Shown here in pieces: positions 51,413 through 63,400 of a DNA stretch of 64,000 nucleotides (position 1 is the first letter of the stretch; the number at the start of each line of letters is the position of its first letter). Where the stretch lies: contig CAXHWN010002377.1 of assembly GCA_964020975.1 (NCBI GenBank), positions 167,501 to 231,500 of the forward strand, given 5' to 3'. The notes under the pieces are model-generated. The model was not told the DNA's origin. It saw only the letters and a list, made by a program, of their open reading frames with translations, and made no database searches. The DNA is from Hermodice carunculata (lineage: Eukaryota; Annelida; Polychaeta; Eunicida; Amphinomidae). The translations under genes and the position numbers were made by a program.

Positions 51413-54400
51413 CTTTGAAAGAATATGACAGAAAGAACAATTAATACTTGTTGCTGTGGTGTCAAAGTACAATTAATACATGTTGCTGTGGTGTCCTTGC
51501 CAGGTAAATAATGATAAACACACCATTTTGGCGACACTGGGGAAACAGAAAAAATAAAACCTGTAACACACACACATATTTTATATAAATATATATATAT
51601 AGACATGACAGTCCCTTTCCCTGTGGGGACAGAGTGATAAACATGACAGTCCCTTTCCCTGTGGGGATTGGGTGATAAACATGACAGTCCCTTTCCCTGT
51701 GGGGACAGAGTGATAAACATGACAGTGTCCTTTCCCTGTGGGGACTGAGTCCACAGCTTGTACTCTGGACACAGCTTTTGACTCATCACCCACATCATTC
51801 TTGATGAAAAAAGAAGCTGATTTATTCTATGATTGGGAATATAATTATCATTTTCTAGAGTGAGATTAAAAAGTAGTAACTCAATATACATCACATGAAC
51901 AAAACATTCTTTTAACAAAACTGACATGCCTGCACCAGTGACATAGAGCACATGTTGACAAAATCAAACCTGCATGAGGGCTATGTGATTATAGCCCTAC
52001 GTCACACGTGGCATGGGATATCTAAGACAAATACTAACAAACATGGCACATCGGATTGGCATTGAGTGTAGGCCTAGAGTGTATTTAGGTGGATTGGCAT
52101 TGAGTGTAGGCCTAGAGCGTATTTAGGTGGATCTGATGCTGACATATTGGCATTGAGTGTAGGCCTAGAGCGTATTTAGGTGGATTGGCATTGAGTGTAG
52201 GCCTAGAGCGTATTTAGGTGGATTGGCATTGAGTGTAGGCCTAGAGCGTATTTAGGTGGATCAGATGCTGACATATTGGCATTGAGTGTAGGCCTAGAGC
52301 GTATTAAGGTGGATTGGCATTGAGTGTAGGCCTAGAGCCTATTTAGGTGGATCAGATGCTGACATATTGGCATAAAGTGTAGGCCTAGAGCGTATTTAGG
52401 TGGATCTGATGCTGACATATTGGCATTGAGTGTAGGCCTAGAGCGTATTTAGGTGGATTGGCATTGAGTGTAGGCCTAGAGCGTATTAAGGTGGATCAGA
52501 TGCTGACATATTGGCATTGAGTGTAGGCCTAGAGCGTATTTAGGTGGATTGGCATTGAGTGTAGGCCTAGAGCGTATTTAGGTGGATTGGCATTGAGTGT
52601 AGGCCTAGAGCGTATTTAGCTGGATTGGCATTGAGTGTAGGCCTAGAGCGTATTTAGATGGATCTGATGCTGACATATTGGCATTGAGTGTAGGCCTAGA
52701 GCGTATTTAGGTGGATTGGCATTGAGTGTAGGCCTAGAGCGTATTTAGGTGGATTGGCATTGAGTGTAGGCCTAGAGCATATTTAGATGGATCTGATGCT
52801 GACATATTGGCATTGAGTGTAGGCCTAGAGCGTATTTAGGTGGATTGGCATTGAGTGTAGGCCTAGAGCGTATTTAGGTGGATTGGCATTGAGTGTAGGC
52901 CTAGAGCGTATATAGGTGGATCAGATGCTGACATATTGGCATTGAGTGTAGGCCTAGAGCGTATTTTGGTGGATCTGATGCTGACATATTGGCATTGAGT
53001 GTAGGCCTAGAGCGTATTTAGGTGGATTGGCATTGAGTGTAGGCCTAGAGCGTATTTAGATGGATCTGATGCTGACATATTGGCATTAAGTGTAGGCCTA
53101 GAGCGTATTTAGGTGGATTGGCATTGAGTGTAGGCCTAGAGCGTATTTAGGTGGATTGGCATTGAGTGTAGGCCTAGAGCGTATTTAGATGGATCTGATG
53201 CTGACATATTGGCATTGAGTGTAGGCCTAGAGCGTATTTAGATGGATCTGATGCTGACATATTGGCATTGAGTGTAGGCCTAGAGCGTATTTAGATGGAT
53301 CTGATGCTGACATATTGGCATTGAGTGTAGGCCTAGAGCGTATTTAGGTGGATCTGATGCTGACATATTGGCATTGAGTGTAGGCCTAGAGCGTATTTAG
53401 ATGGATCTGATGCTGACGTATTGGCATATCTACCCAAGTAAACATGGAATAAATAAATAACACATCGTGTCTGAAGAGTTCCACAAGGAAGGAACCGGTC
53501 ACACTAGTCCCTCAGGACCATACCCTTGCCATCTTCTAACTATATAAAATGAATAAAGTCTTACATAGCTGGAGAGTGTGTCACTATTTTCTCTCCCCGA
53601 AGATTGCTGTCGGAGTGGAAAATCACTCATGACCTTTGGTCAATCATGATTTTCCCACCAACAGCGATCCCTCGTGAGAGAAAAACGATAACTCACTCTC
53701 AGGCATGTAAATTTTTCTGTTTACAACAATAGACCATTTCTTATAGTTTTCAACTCTTTCACTGTCAACTGAAACTGAAGCTGAAACATTTATAAAGAAC
53801 TGCTCTGGTTTATATTTTGGTTGCTAGATTCACAGTCCTTGTGAAGAGACCTTTCATACAAGTACCAGCATGCCTGTAGTTACATAGAATGTAACAATTC
53901 AGGTCAACAGCTTTCCTCAGCTTGCTTCAGGCACATTGCGCCCAAAGTGAGCTGAGAAAAGCTCTTGATTCAGTCCTAAATGGGGCACTGAAAGACTGAA
54001 AGGGAACAAGTTGCAAGCCAATATATCAGCATCAGATCCCTCAAGATTTCTTTTTCACCATCAAGTATAATAAAATCTAAGCTTCATGGAAAGGTCAACT
54101 TTAAAAAACAAAGGAGGCCCATGGGCCTAATGCTCTGCCAATGAACATCACCATAAACATAATGTCTTGAAATGCATTCCCTGTATGGCCGACAGAAATT
54201 AGTCAATCCATATTATGCAACATCAAACTTCTACATGTACATGGCACACATTAGTGGTAGATTTGGTACCATTAGCCTTATTCTACATCAATGTATTGAA
54301 TTTAGTGTCCTTTTCTAAAGTTCTTAATGACCTTGAAAAATAGGTCAAGGTCACATAACAAATGAAAAATTTGACCATTGGCTGGTGTACATTTTGTTGT

Positions 54401-57400
54401 TCTGTCTCCATTTATTATCACAGCGATGAATTTAATGTATTTTCGATACCAATGATGTTAGTTCCAATAATAACCACCAGTGGTATCACCATGACTCCAC
54501 ATCTAAGAGATTTTTGTCTGTGTAATATTTCTGTACAGTTATATGGATGTGTTTCCAAATTCAGCTGTAAAGACCATCAAAAGAATATAATTTCCTGACA
54601 TGTATTCCCTTTGTGATCTTGAGACAGAAGGTCAAGGTCACCCATATTGTGTAATATTCAACTTCCACACGATACACATTTGTATTAAATTTGGAGAAAT
54701 TAACCTTACAATTGTTCAAGGTAATGAATTCCATAAATTTTACCGAATAAGTCATATTTCGCATTCACCTATAGGTGGTGCCACCAGTATTGTTGAGATT
54801 ATTTATAATCGCCTCCAGAATATATCTACCAAATTTCATATGGATCCACTGAAAATCAAACACAGCACATCATTTTCAATTTTTTCGCTTTTCGGCCCTA
54901 GTACTATGTAATCCACCAGGTACTACCACCAATAACAAAAGGAACCGAGATTTTTATGCACACAATATGTCTAAAAATTTTCAAGCAGCTAACTTGAAAA
55001 TGGTAGATGCAATTATGTTGGCAAGTAAATGTTTACCGACGGACAGACATGAGTAACTCGCATAAGCTCTGTGACTTATGGTCCACAGAGCTAAAAATCA
55101 TAAAAAAAATCCAGGATAATAGAGAGTTTAGGATATTCACCAGATCATTGTCATCTGCATACATGCTTTGTTGCTTTGGTCTCTCTTGTGAGCGTGCCTG
55201 GGGTTGGGGTTGGGGCTGCTGGCGGCTATTATGAGGTGGTGTACGGGGCGCTGCTTCTTTCCGCACTACAGGTGGAGACGGTTTAGACATATTTGATCGC
55301 CCAGTGGAATTTAAAGAAGACTTTGATGATGCTCTTTGCATTTCTAACCTGCTTTGGGCATGGGAAGGTCTCAAAGAATTTCGGAATTCCTGAAAGAGTA
55401 GACAAGCAAATAAATACAAGTATGTGAAAACTCGCACAGCATAAACGAAAAGATTCGACGTGTTTGTTTTCTTAATAAAGAAACAATGGTTCTGATCCAA
55501 TAAACTGTATAATTTTACCTCCCTCTCTTGGCTTTTGTTCACTTTACATGAAAACACAGGATTTTCCCAAAATTTTCTACACAAAATTCTGATCAAGTGC
55601 ACAGGTTTTTTTTTGGTGGGGGGTTGTTTGTTTGTTTGTTTTTTTTAATGGGTTGAGAAAAGTCCATTGAGCCAGAAAATGACTCTGGATAACAAGTTTC
55701 CACAGTATGCCAAAGCAAATAAGGAAACCACAACAGCTCAGTCTTAAAAATATGCTTTCTGTCTTGTTTTGAAAATGAAAACTTCAACTTTTAAACAGCT
55801 CCATGAACTCCACAATACATCAAGGTAATCTGAATTTATAATTAAGTCCTTCTGATATTTAGACTTTAAATTTTTTGGAAGAGCACAAAAATAAATGTGA
55901 AGACATGCAAGAAAATGAAAATCAAAACTGCTGGTAACTGTGGATAAGTGAGAGTGTTAACACATAGGTGGCACCACCTCTAAGTCTTCCTCTTCACTCA
56001 TCAAGCCAAGACTTTGAAAGCACAGGGTGTACATCTCCAGGGCCTTGGCGTGGAAGAGCATCTCAACATTGACAAACTCCATCAGGGTTTTCTGAAACAA
56101 CAAAATTCAATAATACATTAAGAAATTTTATTTCTCTGTTCAAACGTCATATGTCATTGTTTTGGTTTTCAGCCACCTAACAGATCAATGCCACCTGTCA
56201 ATCATACATGTACATAACACTCAGTCAGCTGGCTACAGATAGCAACAGCCACAAACAAGGCTGGTATCATGACAGTGCCTTGAAATCAGGCAGAATGCCG
56301 AAAGTGTGTTGGTGGAGAGTGAAATGATGTGAATATTCATACATATCACAGCTTTACTGGTTCACTTTGTGGTTATCTTGCTTGTTTCACCCCCAAATGA
56401 AGGAAGATATCAAACGTTCAGCACCAGCAGGAATCATCAGATGATGTCCCGTCAAAGACTGTGCTGTGCTGGATTAACTCATGATCAGTGCAGAGGTTCC
56501 AAGTTATTTTCTCCCAATTCAGGAGATTTTCCCGATTTATCAACAGGAATTCAGGATATTATACGGACAATGGAGGGAGGGCTCGGGGGGTGCCCCCTCC
56601 TCGGCAATGAGAGAAATTTTTGTAAATACACAGTTAAAATGGGGCATTTTGGTGGTTTAACATTTCATAAATCAGCTGCAAAAAAGAATAGGAAAATGCA
56701 CTTAAAATGCTGTTAACCACAGTCTGCTAGCAGTAAATACACAAAAACACTGTCACACACAAACAACTTATATTTCAAGGTTCATGTTTATTCTTTTGTT
56801 CTAGCACCCTGAAAATATCTTATTTTTAACCTTTTTATTTATGTCTTTTTGAAGTCTAGTCTGAATCTTCATTGACTAATTCTTCTGAATGAAAGTGATG
56901 ATCAGTATGAATTGTCTCATACTCTTGGAAGAATAATCCTGGTGCATAATAAGATGATCAAATAAGCAACTGTTGATATCTTTATGTCACAGAAATTAAT
57001 ATACACTGTCACCAGGTGGGGAAGTAACTCAGCTCCTTGCAAAATGTCAACCTTTTTTATGGAAAATCAAAGAAAAAATTGAAATGTGAAACTTTAAGGA
57101 TGGATAGCAGAAACACTAAGCCAAACATAGAAAAATTGCTGCATCATTTTTTGTTGCCAAAATGTCAGGATTAGGGTGCAAGTGTAACTATGATTTTATC
57201 ACAAATAATCGATAACTTATGTTGACATTTATGGGATTGACTGTCTGTGGTGAACTTTCGATTGTTTATTCAACAATTAACATCAAAGGAACCCAAACAC
57301 GGGATATATACATATAAATGCTTTGGAGTCTGACAATATCACACATATAATTTGTTATCCTAACGCAAATACATTTTCTCGAATAGTATGATCGATTTAA

Positions 57401-60400
57401 GTGAGAATTGTTTTTGGTGTCTGATAGCTTTCATTAACTACTGAATACAAATAATACTCCGCACAAATAGCTTTGTTAAAACTCATGTTGCTTGGTTTTC
57501 AGTCCATTTATTTCACACTTACAATGATACAGAGGAGCAGTAATTGTTCTGTTCCATAAAACATGATGAACCAGTGTTTAAGATCAGTAATTGTGCTGTC
57601 CCATAAAACATGATCAACCAGTGTTCAAGATCAGTGATTGTTCTGTCCCATAAAACATGATGAACCAGTGTTCAAGATCAGTGATTGTTCTGTCCCATAA
57701 AACATGATGAACCAGTGTTCAAGATCAGTAATTGTTCTGTCCCATAAAACATGATGAACCAGTGTTCAAGATCAGTAATTGTTCTGTCCCATAAAACATA
57801 ATCAACCAGTGTTCAAGATCAGTAATTGTTCTGTCCCATAAAACATAATGAACCAGTGCTCAAGATCATGTACTGGATGCCTGAAGTTGGTTTAAAAAAA
57901 AAAAGACAGCTTCTTTTCGACTGGGAACCTGAAAGGACCGAAACCTTTGAGCCCAAGATAAAGCTGTACTTAAATAAACACCAAAAGTAGGTGTAGTTGT
58001 GGTACAGTGAAATCTGTCTTCAAAGACCAACCCTGGGGATGATCAAACTACGATCTCTCCAGATAGGCGGTCTCTCATCGGAGGTATGAAATAAGGAAAG
58101 TATGAAATAGAATATGCTGAAATGTGGTCTTTCAAGGCAGGTGGCTCTCATTGGAGTGGTCACTCTCGACAGTATACACTGTTTTGCTTGCTGTGACTGT
58201 AAATATTTACCTTCAGGTCTTCTAGTTTTTTCTTCTCAAAACTGTCCATCCTCTCCTCTAGTGCTTTACTTGTCCAAGAGGCATCCACACTGGCTTTCTG
58301 TAACTCGGTTTCAGCCTGAAAATTATGTACTCCCACAGTAAACAAATACAAGCTTTACAAATAAAAACGACATGTAAACCTTTGTATAATGTACAAAATA
58401 TTATCAGCTGCAATTTTTGAATTGCAAATTTTACTTAATACTTCACCCTTTGCATAATATTCTAGACTTATCATTTCTTTCCATGAAAAAATTTAAAATA
58501 TACATACATGTATATAAAGTACTATGATAGCATAAAATGTTACCATGATTACTCGGTACACATTCTTTGTTCTGGAATCACAGTGTTTCTGTATCAATCA
58601 CATTTCTCTTTTTTCCATTGATACAAGTCTTAATCTACTTCTCTTTTTTTTTACTTGTATGAAGCTAAATTTGTATACTGATTTTGGGGGTGAAAAGGAC
58701 AAATTTCTTCAATTTATCAATTCTGGCCCTGGTCTTCTTGCCAGTGTGTGGTCAACATAAAAGGAAGTTGGAAGTTGTAGAGTGCTGCCACCTTGAGTCC
58801 TCCAGGCAAGCTACACCTACCTGAGACTGCACTGAGGTCAAGGAAAACAAAAGGAAACTTGAGAAATTTGATTTGCTTGCCAGCAAATCATTCTGTGTGG
58901 CTAGAAAACTTTTACACATTACCTACTCAGTACTTCTTTAACTCCTGCAAGAATAGTTTTATTGAACTGTTCAAATGAGACATAAACAACTGAGCTGTGT
59001 CACAAGCCTGTAAATTAAAGTTGGAATGGTATGTCTATCTCTAATGGTTGTGAAGTTAGTGACGATTTTAATTTTGATTTTTCCCAATTTGCATAAATCA
59101 AACTGCCACAACTTTAATTTATGCTTCATTGGATAAAGCCATCTCACAAATCTACCAATTTAACTTAAATAGCACCATTCTCAGTTTTGAAGTTGAACAT
59201 TCAAAGATTTAAATTTTGTAAATTTGCCTAATTTGCATAAATTTCAATGCTGTAACTTTGGTTTATATTTCATGGGGTGCAGTTATGACCAACCTTTTAA
59301 CTGAAGTTGGAATCACACTTCTATATATGACAACTTTGAGGTTGTTCAATATTTAAAATTTGTGTATTCTAATTTGCATGCATTAAAATTGCACAACTTT
59401 TGCTTGTGGTTCATGGGCATGACCACAGCATAAACCTATGAACTGAAGTTGGAATAAAACCTCTGCCAATACATGTTTTGAAGATATCAAACATTTCAAA
59501 TTTTCAAGTGCCCCTAATTAGCATAAATTGAAATTCTACTGCATTTGCTTGTGGCTCATTGGCTGCATCTATAGCACAAACCTAAAATTCGAAGTTGGAA
59601 TGGCACTTCTATCGTTGCCGTTTTGAAGATTTTCAAAATTTAAACTTTTCAAGTGCCGTAATAAGCTTAAATTAAAATTCTACAACTTTTTTTTTGTGGT
59701 CCATTGGATATGCCTGGAGCACCAGACTATGAATTGAAGTCTGTAGACTTACCAGTTTTGAAGATAGTCTACATTGTAACTTTTGAAAATGTCCCTGATT
59801 AGCATAGATTAAAATCACACAACTTTTGTTTGTGGTCCACAGGATGCACCAGGAGCACAGACCCAGGAGTTCAGTTGGAATATACCTGGACCTTTTATAT
59901 TTCAAAGACATTCAACAGTTCATACTTGTAAGTACTCCTGACTAGCAAAAATTAAAATTCTATACATTTTCGTTGTGGTTTATTAGATGTGCTTCTAACA
60001 CAAACCTATCAATTAAAGCTGGAATGGTACTTCTACGTTAAATACTTTTGAGGATATTCAACATTTGAAATTTCAAATGGCCCAAATTTGCATAATTTTT
60101 AACATGGTGACTATTCTAAACTAGCAGATTCATTTCACTACCAGGTCAATCACCATGCATATTTTCCTACTTTTGGAACAATAGTGTCCAAAAAGACTGA
60201 GGACAAAATTCACACAGAAAGTAAAATAAAGAAAGAATTAAGTATTTGAGGGAAGATAAAAAGTCTTTAAGTTAAATATTCAGATGGTTTAAGATGGAAG
60301 AACCTTTTGTTGAATGTATACATGTGATATGATGCAATGAAATATTGTTAAAGGTGCCCTCTTGTTTGCAATATTTGAAAACTAAAAACGAGGATGCATC

Positions 60401-63400
60401 ATCATTTTAAAAAAGCTCTACGTGGCAGAGTCCACAGCTGTCCTTGCCACTGTTGACCTGGAGCACTTCACCCAGGCCAAAGAAAGCTGTTGACCTAGAG
60501 CACTTCACCCAGGCCAAAGAAAGCTGTTGACCTGGGGCACCTCACCAAGGCCAAAGAAAGCTGTTGACCTAGGGCACCTCACCAAGGCAAAGGGAAAGCT
60601 ATTGACCTGGGGCACCTCACCCAGGCCAAAGAAAGCTGTTGCCCTGGGCCACTTCACCAAGGCAAAGGGAAAGCTATTGACCTGGGGCACTTCACCTAGG
60701 CCAAGGAAAGCTGTTGACCTGAGCATGTCACCCAGGCCAAGGAAAGGTGTTGACCTGGGCACCTCACCCAGGCCAAGCAAAGATGTTGACCTGGGGCATC
60801 TTTTCTACATCTTAACTTTCTTGGACACCATCACTAGAAACCTGACTCAACATACATGAACATGGCAAAAGAGACAGTTAACCTTCTTGAGGGCAACCGC
60901 TAGCTCCACAGAAAATTGTCCTAATTAGACAGGTAGCCTCTTATGAGAGGTAACTTAACATACAAACATGTGGCTCATGTAACTAAGGCTCTGCTGTCTT
61001 GTATATAGAGGTACCTGCTATTTAAGACCATCACTACTGTCATGTATATAGAGGTACCTGCTATTTAAGACCATCATTACTGTCATGTATATAGAGGTAC
61101 CTGCTATGTAAGACCATCATTACTGTCATGTATATAGAGGTACCTGCTATGTAAGACCATCATTACTGTCATGTATATAGAGGGACCTGCTATGTAAGAC
61201 CACCATTACTGTCATGTATATAGAGGTACCTGCTATTTAAGACCAGCATTACTGTCATGTATATAGAGGTACCTGCTATGTAAGACCATCATTACTGTCA
61301 TGTATATAGAGGTACCTGCTATGTAAGACCATCATTACTGTCATGTATATAAAGGGACCTGCTATGTAAGACCATCATTACTGTCATGTATATAAAGGGA
61401 CCTGCTATTTAAGACCACCATTACTGTCATGTATATAGAGGGACCTGCTATGTAAGACCATCATTACTGTCATGTATATAGAGGTATCTGCTATTTAAGA
61501 CCATCACTACTGTCATGTATATAGAGGTACCTGCTATGTAAGACCATCATTACTGTCATGTATATAAAGGGACCTGCTATTTAAGACCACCATTACTGTC
61601 ATGTATATAGAGGGACCTGCTATGTAAGACCATCATTACTGTCATGTATATAGAGGTACCTGCTATTTAAGACCATTATTACTGTCATGTATATAGAGGT
61701 ATCTGCTATTTAAGACCACCATTACTGTCATGTATATAGAGGTACCTGCTATTTAAGACCATTATTACTGTCATGTATATAGAGGTACCTGCTATTTAAG
61801 ACCATCATTACTGTCATGTATATAGAGGTACCTGCTATGTAAGACCATCATTACTGTCATGTATATAGAGGTACCTGCTATGTAAGACCATCATTACTGT
61901 CATGTATATAAAGGGACCTGCTATGTAAGACCATCATTACTGTCATGTATATAAAGGGACCTGCTATTTAAGACCACCATTACTGTCATGTATATAGAGG
62001 GACCTGCTATGTAAGACCATCATTACTGTCATGTATATAGAGGTATCTGCTATTTAAGACCATCACTACTGTCATGTATATAGAGGTACCTGCTATGTAA
62101 GACCATCATTACTGTCATGTATATAAAGGGACCTGCTATTTAAGACCACCATTACTGTCATGTATATAGAGGGACCTGCTATGTAAGACCATCATTACTG
62201 TCATGTATATAGAGGTATCTGCTATTTAAGACCATCACTACTGTCATGTATATAGAGGTACCTGCTATGTAAGACCATCATTACTGTCATGTATATAAAG
62301 GGACCTGCTATTTAAGACCACCATTACTGTCATGTATATAGAGGGACCTGCTATGTAAGACCATCATTACTGTCATGTATATAGAGGTACCTGCTATTTA
62401 AGACCATCATTACTGTCATGTATTTAGAGGGACCTGCTATTTAAGACCATCATTACTGTCATGTATATAGAGGTACCTGCTATTTAAGACCATTATTACT
62501 GTCATGTATATAGAGGTACCTGCTATTTAAGACCACCATTACTGTCATGTATATAGAGGGACCTGCTATTTAAGACCACCATTACTGTCATGTATATAGA
62601 GGTATCTGCTATTTAAGACCATTATTACTGTCATGTATATAGAAGTACCTGCTATTTAAGACCATTATTACTGTCATGTATATAAAGGGACCTGCTATTT
62701 AAGACCACCATTACTGTCATGTATATAGAGGTACCTGCTATTTAAGACCACCATTACTGTCATGTATATAAAGGGACCTGCTATTTAAGACCATCATTAC
62801 TGTCATGTATATAGAGGGACCTGCTATTTAAGACCATCATTACTGTCATGTATTTAGAGGTACCTGCTATTTAAGACCATCATTACTGTCATGTATATAG
62901 AGGGACCTGCTATTTAAGACCATCATTACTGTCATGTATATAGAGGTACCTGCTATTTAAGACCATCATTACTGTCATGTATATTAAGGGACCTGCTATT
63001 TAAGACCATCATTACTGTCATGTATATAGAGGGACCTGCTATTTAAGGCCATTATTACTGTCATGTATATAGAGGTACCTGCTATGTAAGACCATTATTA
63101 CTGTCATGTATATAGAGGTACCTGCTATGTAAGACCATCATTACTGTCATGTATATAGAGGTACCTGCTATTTAAGACCATCATTACTGTCATGTACATA
63201 GAGGTACCTGCTAATTAAGATTATTGTTGTTGCCAGACAAAAATGGTTACATGTGGCAGGTGATCTTAAACTGCAGGGATACTAACACATAATAAGAGTC
63301 CAGCGTCATGAAAAGGTAGTCTTAACAAGTATATGTTCTTTCACAAGACGTGGTCCTTAGAGCAGGTGACTCTGGAGAGGAATTTAAATACATGACTGGA

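Noticed and set aside
51277-51951. 224-codon minus-strand open frame as one gene
   Set aside because: It runs through a true CIBAR exon in the wrong frame (Met-rich instead of Asp-rich), the intron and a 38-bp minisatellite.
60527-60859. Periodic 110-codon open frame (LGHLTKAKGKLL repeats)
   Set aside because: Produced by the 37-39-bp minisatellite; frames on the other strand are just as open.
61001-63230. CRISPR-like array
   Set aside because: Units are contiguous variants with no unique spacers, and the genome is eukaryotic with introns. It is a satellite.
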